From contig DAIDHS010000013.1 of NCBI GenBank assembly GCA_027451985.1, positions 1-64,000 of the forward strand: a DNA stretch of 64,000 nt. The letters are read 5' to 3'. Position numbers and translations under genes: made by a program. Shown one piece after another: positions 23,788 through 32,442 of this stretch (the first letter of the stretch is position 1; every line of letters begins with the position of its first letter). Source of the DNA: Elusimicrobiota bacterium (lineage in GTDB: Bacteria > Elusimicrobiota > Elusimicrobia > UBA1565 > UBA9628). Below the pieces are notes generated by a model that saw nothing but the letters and a program-made list of their open reading frames with translations, made no database searches and was not told where the DNA came from.

Positions 23788-25155
23788 TTATTCTCCCTGC
23801 CGCGGCGCAGGAATGGTCAGCACGGCGCCGGGAACCGGGAGGCCCTGATTGAACTTGCTTTCGTTGGCCCTGTAGATTTCCTCCCATAGATCTGGATCGC
23901 CGTAGTAGCGCTGGGCCAGGGAGCGCAGGGTGTCGCCTTCCTGGACCGCGTGCGTCTTGGGCCAGCGCGGCGCGGAGGCGCGTTTCTTGGGCGCGGGCGG
24001 CGCCGGTTTAGGCGTGAGCATTTGGATTTGGAGCTTGGACTGTTCCAATTCGTAGCTCATGACGTCTTTTTCTCGGCTCATCAGCCGGTATTCGTCCTTG
24101 AGTTCTCCGATGCGCTTTTGCAGCACGTCCGCGTCGCCTTCCAATATCTGGTTGTTGGTGGCCGCCGCCTGCGCCTGGCTCTCCAGGTCCTTTTTCTGCT
24201 GGGTCAGGCGGGCGATGTCGCTGGTCAAGCTCGAGGCGTCCGCCGCGGCCTGGCCCACGAAGTTGCCAGAAAAGGACGGGGCACCGAATTTGTAATTGAC
24301 GGACACCTCGTAGCCGCCGCCCGGCTTGTTGGTCCCGTCCCAGGGAACGGTCATGGCCGCGTCGATGACCAAAGGCGAAAAGTCGACTCCGAAGCCGAAG
24401 GCCAGTGTGTTCACGCCGTCCATCTCGAAGCCGCGGCCCAGGCGCAGCTTGAGGAGGCCTTGGTCCAAAGATGCCTCCACGCCCGGATCGAATTCCAGGA
24501 GGCCGCTGCGCATGCGCAGATCGCTCGCGAAGGTCAGCCACTGCCGCCAGGTGTAGGCCGCGCCGAGGCTTATGATGGGGTAGGGCAAACCCACGCCGGT
24601 GGCGAAATTTGTGACGGAGAGCCCGCCCTTCAAGCCGTAGTTGGAATCGGCCATGACCCCGCCGTCGAAGCCGAGGCCGATGTGGCTCTTGGATCCTGGT
24701 CCGGGCGAGACGCTTAAAATCTTGAAGTTGCCGCCGACCTTGAGCGGTCTGGATAGGTAAAGCGCAGCGGGCGCGCGCAGGAGCTGGCTGTAGTTGAAAA
24801 TCACGTTGTCCGCGGCGTCGCCGTTGCCCTGGCGCTCGCCGTAGTAGCCCAGGCCGACAGTCGCGGTGTTGATGGGGTCGAACGGCCGGACGTAGGCGAA
24901 AGAGTTCAGAGTGAGGGGGCCTTCTTTCGAGTCCAGGCGCCCGAAGTCGCCTGCGGCTTGGGTGTAAGGTGTGTTGGCCATGCCGGCCGGATTGAAGAAC
25001 ATGCCGAACGGATCGTCCGCGACGGCGGTGTAGGCCATGCCCATGCCCAGGGCCCGCGCGCCCGGCCCGATGTCGTAGAAGTCGGCCGCGCGCGCCGGAA
25101 AAATGGATAGGGATAGGAATAGGCACAGCGGTAGAACGAGCCGCGAGGCTTTCAC
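23788..25155 (-). CDS. PorV/UPF0164-type outer-membrane barrel with coiled coil and LysM
   Basis: 455 residues, GTG start. Signal peptide about 1-23 (LVLPLCLFLSLSIFPARA). Residues ~28-300 have the PorV/UPF0164/FadL-like pattern: GPGARALGMGMAYTAVADDPFGMFFNPAG, then alternating beta strands ending in VNYKFG. A coiled coil follows (about 310-385, TSDIARLTQQKKDLESQ...). A LysM domain closes the protein (HAVQEGDTLRSLAQRYYGDPDLWEEIYRAN). It probably sits in the outer membrane with LysM gripping peptidoglycan. It precedes the pseudoreceiver-propeller gene by 3 bases. Confidence 0.8.
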   Translation of the reverse strand: MKASRLVLPLCLFLSLSIFPARAADFYDIGPGARALGMGMAYTAVADDPFGMFFNPAGMANTPYTQAAGDFGRLDSKEGPLTLNSFAYVRPFDPINTATVGLGYYGERQGNGDAADNVIFNYSQLLRAPAALYLSRPLKVGGNFKILSVSPGPGSKSHIGLGFDGGVMADSNYGLKGGLSVTNFATGVGLPYPIISLGAAYTWRQWLTFASDLRMRSGLLEFDPGVEASLDQGLLKLRLGRGFEMDGVNTLAFGFGVDFSPLVIDAAMTVPWDGTNKPGGGYEVSVNYKFGAPSFSGNFVGQAAADASSLTSDIARLTQQKKDLESQAQAAATNNQILEGDADVLQKRIGELKDEYRLMSREKDVMSYELEQSKLQIQMLTPKPAPPAPKKRASAPRWPKTHAVQEGDTLRSLAQRYYGDPDLWEEIYRANESKFNQGLPVPGAVLTIPAPRQGE

Positions 25156-25162
25156 GCTCTAA

Positions 25163-25168
25163 AATATA
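25163..25168 (-). promoter_or_regulatory. -10-like element for the PorV-LysM gene
   Basis: TATATT on the minus strand ends seven bases before the GTG at 25155, with no room for a Shine-Dalgarno. The spacing implies a leaderless transcript. Confidence 0.5.
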
Positions 25169-25241
25169 GCGGAGGCTCGTGAATAAAATATTGCGGGCAA
25201 AGACTTTTTAGCGGAGCGGCTAGTCGTGGGCCGGGCGCGCG

Positions 25242-25562
25242 TCAGCCCAGCTTGTATTTGACACCCATGCCGCCTTCGGGCCAGTCGCAGACGATGTTGT
25301 CGAAGGGGCAAAGCATGCGGCAGGCGCCGCACTCGATGCAGTTCTCGTAGTTGACGATGACTTTCTTGCCGTCCTCATGCCATTCGTAAACCTTGGCCGG
25401 GCAGACGGTCGTGCAGGGCTTGGTCTTGCACTCCATCGCGCAGGGCGATTTCTCGGAGGCGTCCTTCAGGGTGATGTGGCTGTTGGGCGATTTCTTCCAT
25501 TCGAGCGTGCCCAGCTTCGCTTCGACGGTGAACTCGATTTTCGCGTCTTTGAATTCGGCCAT
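25242..25562 (-). CDS. fixX: Ferredoxin-like protein FixX (ETF-quinone oxidoreductase partner)
   Basis: 106 residues with Cys motifs CAMECKTKPCTTVCP and CIECGACRMLCPF. The second is a [4Fe-4S] binding set, and the conserved NYENCIECG / GVKYKLG ending is typical of FixX and of the C-terminal ferredoxin part of ETF:quinone oxidoreductase. It passes electrons with FixC from electron-transfer flavoprotein to quinone. Eight bases separate it from fixC. The ETF subunits fixA/fixB are not in this window. Confidence 0.92.
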   Translation of the reverse strand: MAEFKDAKIEFTVEAKLGTLEWKKSPNSHITLKDASEKSPCAMECKTKPCTTVCPAKVYEWHEDGKKVIVNYENCIECGACRMLCPFDNIVCDWPEGGMGVKYKLG

Positions 25563-25570
25563 GGCTCAGC

Positions 25571-26875
25571 TTATACCGCGGCCTTGCGCAGGGGCCAGAG
25601 GTCGCGCGCGATGCGTAAAAATCCGCGCTTCTTGACCAGGGCCAAGGCCTTTTTGAGGTGATCCTTCTTGGGTTGCCCGTCGGCGGAAAAGCGCATGTGC
25701 GCCAGGTCGCAGGCGAGCTTGGGGTAGAATTCCAAAAATCCCGGACTCTTCTCGACCGCTTCCTCCAAATACATGGTCTCTTCCATGTCCTTGAGCACGT
25801 AACTGTTCTGCAACTTGTCCACGTAGGCGGAGAGCGAGGTCTTGGAAAAATCGCCCTTGGCTTTGGCTTCGATGACGGTTTCGCCGGCGAGCTTGCCCGA
25901 AGTCATGGCGAGGTTCGAGCCTTCGCGGAAGGCGGGGTTGGTCATCTGCGCGGCGTCTCCCGCCACCAGGAAGCCGTCCGAGGCCAAGGGCGGCATGGAG
26001 CGGATGCCGCCCTCGGGGATCAAGTGCGCGGAGTACTCCAAAGTCTTGCCGCCGGAAATGAGCTTCTTGATGAGCGGATGCGACTTTAAAATTTCCAGGT
26101 GGTCGGAAGGGCGGAGGCCCTTTTTCTGGTACTCGGAGAGTTTACAACCCACGCCGAGGGACACGCTCTCCTTGTTGGTGTAGATGAAGCCGTATCCCAG
26201 CATGCCCAGCGTGACCGAGCCGAAGAGCTCCATGGTGGCGCCTTCGCCGGGGTTTAGGGCAAAGCGGTCCTCGATGACCTTGGGATCTAGCGCGATGACT
26301 TCCTTGGCGCCCAACGCGACCTCGGAGGATTTCAGTTCGCCGCGGAAGCCCGCCTTCTGGGCCAGAAGCGAGTTGACGCCGTCACAGGCCAGAACCACGG
26401 AGGCCAGCAGTTCGTCGCCCTCCGAGGTCTTGATGCCGATGATTTTGCCGTCCTTCTTGACCACGTCGCGCACGGTCACGCCCGTAAAGACCTCAGCGCC
26501 CGCGGCCTCGGCTTTCTGTGCGTACCAGCGGTCGAATTTGACCCGGATGATGGTGAAGCAGTTGGGCACGCCTTCCAAAAACTTGAGCGACTTGTAGCCG
26601 ACGGTGATCCAGGAGTCCTGGGTGGTGATGCAGGTCTTCTGCTCGACCACGGGGCGCTCGACCGGAGCGTCTTGCTCTTTCCAGAAATCGGGCACGATCT
26701 CGTGGAGCATTCGGGAGTAGAGCACCGCGCCCTGCACATTCTTGGCTCCGGGATATTCGCCGCGCTCCAAAAGGGCGACTTTCAAACCTGCCTTGGCCAT
26801 GACGATGGCCGCCGAGGTGCCGGCGGGGCCGGCTCCAACGACGATGGCGTCGTAGGCGTCTCCGGATTCGGACAC
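25571..26875 (-). CDS. fixC: ETF-quinone oxidoreductase flavoprotein FixC
   Basis: 434 residues, GTG start. The N-terminal FAD-binding motif is DAIVVGAGPAGTSAAIVMAKAG; the downstream FAD motif is DGFLVAGDAAQMTNP. GAVLYSRMLHEIVPDFW is characteristic of the FixC/ETF-QO family. It oxidises electron-transfer flavoprotein and reduces quinone at the membrane. The gene lies between a receiver gene (6-base gap) and fixX; the co-transcribed receiver is unusual for a metabolic pair and may be incidental. Confidence 0.94.
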   Translation of the reverse strand: MSESGDAYDAIVVGAGPAGTSAAIVMAKAGLKVALLERGEYPGAKNVQGAVLYSRMLHEIVPDFWKEQDAPVERPVVEQKTCITTQDSWITVGYKSLKFLEGVPNCFTIIRVKFDRWYAQKAEAAGAEVFTGVTVRDVVKKDGKIIGIKTSEGDELLASVVLACDGVNSLLAQKAGFRGELKSSEVALGAKEVIALDPKVIEDRFALNPGEGATMELFGSVTLGMLGYGFIYTNKESVSLGVGCKLSEYQKKGLRPSDHLEILKSHPLIKKLISGGKTLEYSAHLIPEGGIRSMPPLASDGFLVAGDAAQMTNPAFREGSNLAMTSGKLAGETVIEAKAKGDFSKTSLSAYVDKLQNSYVLKDMEETMYLEEAVEKSPGFLEFYPKLACDLAHMRFSADGQPKKDHLKKALALVKKRGFLRIARDLWPLRKAAV

Positions 26876-26881
26876 GGCAGG

Positions 26882-27259
26882 CTAGCCTTGGGCGGCGCGG
26901 CCGGTGGCGCTGTTGGCGGCTTCCAAGAGCTCCTCGGGCTTGAATGGTTTGGTCATGAAGCATGCGACCTGGGGGAACTTCTGGAACAGGGCGCGGGAAG
27001 GCTCCAAGGCCGTCAGGACCACGACCGGGATGTTCTTGGTTTTCTCATCCTGGGAGACGGTGTTCTGTAGAGAGTAGCCGTCTACGCCCGGGAGCATGAC
27101 GTCTAGGACCAGCAAATCGGGAGAGACCCGGCCGATTTCCTCCATGGCCGCGCGGCCGTTGTCGCAGGAAAAGACCTCGAAACCGCCCTGTTCGAGGGTG
27201 TACTTAATGAGGTTGACCATCTCCGGCTCGTCGTCCACGACGAGGACTTTCTTGGCCAT
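26882..27259 (-). CDS. Single-domain response regulator (receiver)
   Basis: 125 residues from the ATG at 27259 (MAKKVLVVDDEPEM). Receiver motifs: Asp9/Asp10, phosphoacceptor Asp53 in LLVLDVMLPGVDG, Thr in VVVLTAL, Lys in MTKPF. There is no output domain and no kinase nearby. A longer frame upstream would run into the promoter region of pcrA and is rejected. It shares a 67-base divergent region with pcrA and is followed by fixC-fixX. Confidence 0.88.
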   Translation of the reverse strand: MAKKVLVVDDEPEMVNLIKYTLEQGGFEVFSCDNGRAAMEEIGRVSPDLLVLDVMLPGVDGYSLQNTVSQDEKTKNIPVVVLTALEPSRALFQKFPQVACFMTKPFKPEELLEAANSATGRAAQG

Positions 27260-27311
27260 GCGCAAAGACGATATCAATTCGCGCGCGCGAGTGTCAAACC
27301 GCGGCTTTTGG

Positions 27312-27317
27312 TATAAT
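27312..27317 (+). promoter_or_regulatory. -10 element for pcrA
   Basis: A perfect TATAAT ends nine bases before the ATG at 27327; the gap TGACCTCCA has no clear Shine-Dalgarno. The transcript would be nearly leaderless. Confidence 0.6.
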
Positions 27318-27326
27318 TGACCTCCA

Positions 27327-29531
27327 ATGCCCATCAATCTGGATAACCTGAACCCCCGGCAGAAGGAAGCGGTCCTGCACGGGGAGGGGCCGCTGCTCAT
27401 CCTGGCCGGAGCGGGCACCGGCAAGACCCGCGTCATCACCCACCGCATCGCGCGGCTCATCGAGCAGGGCGTGCCGGCGTCGCGTATCCTGGCCGTGACC
27501 TTCACCAACAAGGCTGCGGAGGAGATGCGCCGCCGCATTGAGGAACTTTCTGTCGGTGCGGGCGCCCAGGTCTGGGCGCACACCTTTCACGCCTTCGCCG
27601 CGAGACTTTTGCGCCAGCACCACCAGCTTTTGGGCCTCTCGCGGCACTTTACCATCTACGACTCGTCGGATCAGAAACGCCTGGTCACCGAGGCCATGAA
27701 GCAGATCGGCCTGGGCGACCAGGCGTCGAAGGCCTCGATGTACTTGAGCCTCATCTCGCGGGCTAAGGACGATCTCCTCGACGCAAAGTCCTACGCCATC
27801 TACGCTGCGGCCTCCTCGGACCTCGCTCGGCAGACGGCCGCGCGCATCTACGAAATCTACCAGCGCCGGCTGGACGAGTCAGGCGCGCTCGACTTCGGCG
27901 ACCTTCTGCTCAAGGCGTGCGCGCTTTTGAAGGAGCACCAGCCCGTTCTCGAGTATTACCAGGAATATTTCCTGCACTTGCTGGTTGACGAGTACCAGGA
28001 CACCAACCACGCCCAGTACGTGCTGACCAAGGCCCTGGCGGCCAAACGGCGCAACCTTTGCGTGGTGGGCGACGACGATCAGAGCGTCTACTCCTTCCGA
28101 GGCGCGGACATCCGCAACATCCTCGAGTTCGAGCGCGATTTTAAGGACGCCAAGGTGGTGGCTCTGGAGCAGAACTACCGTTCGACCGCAAGGATCATCG
28201 AGGCCGCGGGCCTGGTCATCCGCAATAACGCGCGCCGCAAGAGCAAGAGCCTTTGGACTGAGGCGGCCGCGGGCGAGAGCATCGGCGTTCTGGAGTTGCC
28301 TAACGAGGCGGAGGAAGCGCGCTGGACCGTCGGCGCCATCCGGGGCCTGCTGACTCGCGGGCGCAAGCCCTCCGATATCGCCGTCTTTTACCGGACCAAC
28401 GCGCAGAGCCGCTCGTTCGAAGAGGCGCTTTTGCGCGCCGGCATCGCCTACCGGATCGTAGGCGCCATGCGATTCTACGAGCGCAAGGAAGTTAAGGACG
28501 CCTTGGCTTACGCGCGCCTCATGCTTAACGAGAGCGATTCTGCGAGCTTGGAGCGGATTATCAACGTACCGCCCCGCGGCTTCGGCCAAACCAGCCTGGA
28601 CCGGGTCAGGAACTACGCGCAGGGACAGGGGCTGAGCTTATGGGAGGCCCTGCGCCGCGCGGAACAAATCCCCAATTTGACCGGGCACGCCCGCAAGGCG
28701 GCCTTCTCCGTCGTCTCGACGCTGGAGAAGCTGCGCGCCGCCGTTTCGTCCTTGCCCGTGGGTCAGGCGATGACGCGCATTCTGGCGGACACCGGATATT
28801 GGCAGTGGCTCGAAACCGAGGCCGAGAAGGATCCGGAGGCCCGGACTCGGATGAGCAACCTGCAGGAACTCTTGAACGCCGTGCAGGAGTACCAGGAAAA
28901 AGCCCTGGCAGCGGGTGAAGACGCGTCCCTGGCGCGCTACCTGGAGGCCGTGGCCCTGCAGAGCGATCTTGATCGCGCCGATTTCAACGAGGCGGCCGTC
29001 ACCTTGATGACCGTGCACTTGGCCAAGGGACTGGAATTTCCCGTGGTGTTTTTAACCGGGCTCGAGGAGGGGCTCTTCCCCATCGGGCAGAGCCTGGCCC
29101 AGGATGACTTGGAGGAGGAACGGCGGCTGTGCTACGTGGGGATGACTCGGGCCAAAGAGCGGCTCTTCATGCTCTACGCCGCCACGCGCCGCCTCTTCGG
29201 CCACGTCTACGCCAATTTGCCCTCTCGCTTCTTGCTGGAGGCGGGCCTCTTGGGGGGGGCTCCGGCGCCAAAAACGACCGCCGCCTCAGCCGCCGCGGCG
29301 TTTTCTGGAGCGGTGCCCGCCGGTCCGGCGGTTTGTGCGGTTCCCGCGGAGGCTCCCAGGCGGCGCATCACTTCGGCCCGCATCGGTATGCGCGTGCGCC
29401 ACCCGGACTTTGGCCTGGGACTGGTGATGGAAAAATCCGGATCCGGCGACGGCTTGAAGCTTACCGTGCGCTTTGACAACGGCCGCACCGCCAAGCTGCT
29501 GGTCCGCTACGCGCCTTTAGAGCCGGCGTGA
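27327..29531 (+). CDS. pcrA: UvrD/PcrA-type ATP-dependent DNA helicase
   Basis: 734 residues, superfamily 1A. N-terminal NLNPRQKEAVLHGEGPLLILAGAGTGKTRV carries the Q motif and Walker A; VDEYQDTN is Walker B; then QSVYSFRGAD, LEQNYRST, TVHLAKGLEF and VGMTRAKERL. The C-terminal IGMRVRHPDFGLGLVMEK is the Tudor-like RNA-polymerase-binding domain typical of PcrA. It unwinds 3'-5' in nucleotide excision and replication-conflict repair. malQ starts 12 bases downstream. Confidence 0.95.
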   Translation: MPINLDNLNPRQKEAVLHGEGPLLILAGAGTGKTRVITHRIARLIEQGVPASRILAVTFTNKAAEEMRRRIEELSVGAGAQVWAHTFHAFAARLLRQHHQLLGLSRHFTIYDSSDQKRLVTEAMKQIGLGDQASKASMYLSLISRAKDDLLDAKSYAIYAAASSDLARQTAARIYEIYQRRLDESGALDFGDLLLKACALLKEHQPVLEYYQEYFLHLLVDEYQDTNHAQYVLTKALAAKRRNLCVVGDDDQSVYSFRGADIRNILEFERDFKDAKVVALEQNYRSTARIIEAAGLVIRNNARRKSKSLWTEAAAGESIGVLELPNEAEEARWTVGAIRGLLTRGRKPSDIAVFYRTNAQSRSFEEALLRAGIAYRIVGAMRFYERKEVKDALAYARLMLNESDSASLERIINVPPRGFGQTSLDRVRNYAQGQGLSLWEALRRAEQIPNLTGHARKAAFSVVSTLEKLRAAVSSLPVGQAMTRILADTGYWQWLETEAEKDPEARTRMSNLQELLNAVQEYQEKALAAGEDASLARYLEAVALQSDLDRADFNEAAVTLMTVHLAKGLEFPVVFLTGLEEGLFPIGQSLAQDDLEEERRLCYVGMTRAKERLFMLYAATRRLFGHVYANLPSRFLLEAGLLGGAPAPKTTAASAAAAFSGAVPAGPAVCAVPAEAPRRRITSARIGMRVRHPDFGLGLVMEKSGSGDGLKLTVRFDNGRTAKLLVRYAPLEPA

Positions 29532-29543
29532 GCCGGCGCTGAG

Positions 29544-31094
29544 ATGAGTCCTCAAGCCGGCCTCTCCCGACGCAGCGCCGGCATCCTGTTGCACCCGACG
29601 TCCTTGCCCGGGCCGTGGGGTTCCGGCGATCTGGGTCCGGCCGCGCATGAATTCCTTAAAACGCTCGCGGGCTGCGGCCAGTCCTGGTGGCAGATGCTGC
29701 CCGTGGTCCCGGTCGGAGCCGGGTCCTCGCCCTACAGCGCGCGCTCGGTTTTCGCGGGCGAGCCCCTGCTGGTCAGTCTGGAGGCATTGGTTGAGGCGGG
29801 CTATTTGTCCTCCGCGGATTTGAAGCCGCCGCAGCTTTCCGAAGGGCGGGCCGATTTCGAGTCAGCCTGGCGCGCCAAGCGTCCGCTTTTTGACGCGGCC
29901 TTCGAGGCTTCCGAGCGGAGGGCGAGCGCCGAGGCGCGGCGCGCCTTCGAGTCTTTCCGCGCCGAGAACGCCGTTTGGCTCGAGGACTACGCCTTATTCG
30001 CCGCCCTGCGCGAGGCCCACGGCGGCGCCAGTTGGGCCAGTTGGGAAAAGCCCCTGAGGCATCGCGAGGCCGCAGCCTTGGAGTCGGCGCGCCGCTTGCT
30101 GGCGCGGGAAATCCGCTTTCACGTGTTTTTGCAGCACCATTTCTCCAGGCAGTGGGAGAGCTTGCGCGAAAAAGCCCGCGCCTTGGGCATCGGGCTCATC
30201 GGAGATATCCCGATTTTCGTCGCGCACGACAGCGCCGAAGTCTGGGCCCACCAGGATCTTTTTCAGTTGGACTCCGAAGGCCGTCCGACCGCGGTCGCGG
30301 GCGTGCCGCCGGACTATTTCAGCCGCACGGGCCAGCTCTGGGGCAACCCGCTCTATCGCTGGGATGAAATGCGCCGGCGCGGCTACGCGTGGTGGATCGC
30401 GCGCTTCAAATCCGTCTTCGCGCGCTTCGACGCCGTGCGTCTGGATCATTTTATCGGCTTTCACAACTACTGGGAGATCCCGGCGGACGCGCCCACGGCC
30501 GAGACCGGGCGCTGGGTGCCGGGACCCAACGAAGACTTGTTCCTGCGCGCGCAGGAGGCCCTGGGTCCGCTCGCGCTCATCGCCGAGGACCTGGGCGTGG
30601 TGACGCAGGGCGTCAAGGACCTGAGGGAGCGGCTGGGCTTTCCCGGCATCCGGGTGATGCAGATGGCTTTTGGGACCGACCCGGAGGCGGAGTCCTACCG
30701 GCCGCACAATTATCCCGAGAACTGCGTGGCCTATACCGGCACGCACGACAACGACACCACGCTGGGCTGGTTCCGCGACGACGGCGGCAAGAGCAGCACG
30801 CGCACGCGCGCGGAAATCGAGACAGAGCGCGCCGCGGTGCTTGGCTACGTCGGCACGGACGGCCGGGAGCTGAACTGGGATTTCATCCGGCTGGCCTTTG
30901 AATCCAAGGCGAACACGGCCGTCGTGCCCCTGCAAGACGTCCTGGGCTTGGGCTCCGAGGCGCGCATGAACCTGCCCGGCACAGCCGAGGGCAACTGGCG
31001 CTGGCGCATGAAGGACGGGGCGCTGACCCCCGAGCTCTCCGGGCGTCTGGCCGAGATAGCCGCCGAGTCCGGCCGCCGGCCGAAGCGGGATTAA
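29544..31094 (+). CDS. malQ: 4-alpha-glucanotransferase (amylomaltase)
   Basis: 516 residues, GH77, the short amylomaltase form. Motifs: LPGPWGSGDLGPAAHEFL, GDIPIFVAHDSAEVWAHQDLF, the nucleophile Asp in VRLDHFIGFHNYWEIP, the acid Glu in LIAEDLGVVT, and YTGTHDNDTTLGWF with the third Asp. It transfers glucan segments between maltodextrins in the cytoplasm, releasing glucose. It converges with the MFS carrier gene, 3' ends overlapping by four bases, and belongs with the carrier and the secreted amylase in an alpha-glucan module. Confidence 0.96.
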   Translation: MSPQAGLSRRSAGILLHPTSLPGPWGSGDLGPAAHEFLKTLAGCGQSWWQMLPVVPVGAGSSPYSARSVFAGEPLLVSLEALVEAGYLSSADLKPPQLSEGRADFESAWRAKRPLFDAAFEASERRASAEARRAFESFRAENAVWLEDYALFAALREAHGGASWASWEKPLRHREAAALESARRLLAREIRFHVFLQHHFSRQWESLREKARALGIGLIGDIPIFVAHDSAEVWAHQDLFQLDSEGRPTAVAGVPPDYFSRTGQLWGNPLYRWDEMRRRGYAWWIARFKSVFARFDAVRLDHFIGFHNYWEIPADAPTAETGRWVPGPNEDLFLRAQEALGPLALIAEDLGVVTQGVKDLRERLGFPGIRVMQMAFGTDPEAESYRPHNYPENCVAYTGTHDNDTTLGWFRDDGGKSSTRTRAEIETERAAVLGYVGTDGRELNWDFIRLAFESKANTAVVPLQDVLGLGSEARMNLPGTAEGNWRWRMKDGALTPELSGRLAEIAAESGRRPKRD

Positions 31095-32440
31095 GCCGCG
31101 GGAGCGGGCGCCGGCGCGGCTTGTGCCTCGGGCTCGAAGCGGCGCAGCCCCGGAGTTAAGGCCGCGGCGAAGAGGATGAGCGCTCCGCCCAGAGCCACCA
31201 CCGCCGCGTCGTTGTTGTGCAAGAAGGTCTCCATCACGCCGCCCAGACCCAAAGACACCAGGATTTCCGGCAGCACGATGAACATGTTGAAGATGCCCAT
31301 GAAGATGCCGTAGCGCTCGGCGGGCAGCTGCTCAACGAGGATCACGTAGGGCATGGAGACGATGGAAGCCCAGCCGATGCCGGCCGCGATCATGGGAAGG
31401 TAGAGCATTTCCGGGTTGTGAATCCAGGGGATGGCGAAGAGCCCAAGGCCGCAGAGTAAAAGCGAGAGGCCGTGAGTGTAGGCCCGGCCAATGTAGCGCA
31501 CAAGAAACGGCAGGCACAAGGCAAAGACCGGTGCCGCCACGCCTTTGACCATCATGGTCCGCGCCGCCCAGCGGATGCCGTGTTCGTAGAGCGCGGTGTG
31601 CGGATTGACCGCGCCGAAGACGTCCTGGGCCACGGCGATGGAGTAGTATATCCACATGCAGAATAACCCCATCCAAGTGAAAAACTGGATGACGGCCAGG
31701 CGCTTCATGGCCGACGGCATGTGGATGTAGCAGTCCGCAGTCTCGGCCAGCCACCTCTTGAGCGCGGGCCACAGGGCCTCCGCTTCGCGGCCGACGCGCG
31801 CGAAGGGTTCGTCCGGCGGGTACTCCGGCGTGGTCGCGACGCTGTAGGCCACCGAGAGGAACAGGATGACGGCGCAGGCGTAGAAAGAGAGGTGCGCCGC
31901 ATCCTTGCCGAAGCGCGAGAGAAAGGGAAAAACCTGGTTCAGATCGACGGAGGCGATGTAGTTGCCCAGGATGGTGCCCAGGCCGATCATGAGGCTCTGC
32001 AGGGCGTAGCCCGTGGGACGCTGGTCCGAATTCTGCGTGTCCGCGACCAAGGCGCGGAAGGGCTCCATGGTGATGTTCAATGACGCGTCCAAAATCCACA
32101 GGAGCCCCGCCGCCATCCAGAGGGAGGAAGCGTCCGGCATGAAGCACAAGGCCATCGAGGCCAAGGCGGCGCCGGCCATGAAGTAGGGGCGGCGGCGCAT
32201 GCGCAGAGGCGCGATCCAGGTCTTGTCGCTCAAATAGCCGATGATGGGCTGGATGATGAGCCCGGTCGCGGGCGCGGCCAGCCAGAGGAGCGGAATCTGG
32301 GCCGGCTTGGCGCCCAGCTTCTCGTAGATGGAGCTCATGCGCGCGAACTGGATTTCGAAGCCGTGTTGGATTCCGAAGAATCCGACGCTCATGTTGATGA
32401 GTGCCAGGAGGGAGAGGTTGGGCCGCTTGGCGTCGGCCAC
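31091..32440 (-). CDS. MFS sugar carrier, SLC45/sucrose-maltose type
   Basis: 449 residues from a GTG at 32440; TGGAGA stands eight bases before it and the upstream amylase stop is two bases away. A longer frame would invade the amylase gene. About twelve membrane helices. Motifs typical of the SLC45/GPH-like disaccharide group: PIIGYLSDKTW, RMRRRPYFMAGA, MEPFRALVADTQ, GYALQSLMIGLGTILGNYI. It probably moves maltose, maltodextrin, sucrose or trehalose by proton symport. Its position directly behind the secreted amylase gene and against malQ favours alpha-glucosides. Confidence 0.84.
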   Translation of the reverse strand: MADAKRPNLSLLALINMSVGFFGIQHGFEIQFARMSSIYEKLGAKPAQIPLLWLAAPATGLIIQPIIGYLSDKTWIAPLRMRRRPYFMAGAALASMALCFMPDASSLWMAAGLLWILDASLNITMEPFRALVADTQNSDQRPTGYALQSLMIGLGTILGNYIASVDLNQVFPFLSRFGKDAAHLSFYACAVILFLSVAYSVATTPEYPPDEPFARVGREAEALWPALKRWLAETADCYIHMPSAMKRLAVIQFFTWMGLFCMWIYYSIAVAQDVFGAVNPHTALYEHGIRWAARTMMVKGVAAPVFALCLPFLVRYIGRAYTHGLSLLLCGLGLFAIPWIHNPEMLYLPMIAAGIGWASIVSMPYVILVEQLPAERYGIFMGIFNMFIVLPEILVSLGLGGVMETFLHNNDAAVVALGGALILFAAALTPGLRRFEPEAQAAPAPAPAA

Positions 32441-32442
32441 GG

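Noticed and set aside
25178-25241. Possible terminator between fixX and the PorV-LysM gene
   Set aside because: Only 4-bp partial palindromes and no downstream T run could be found.
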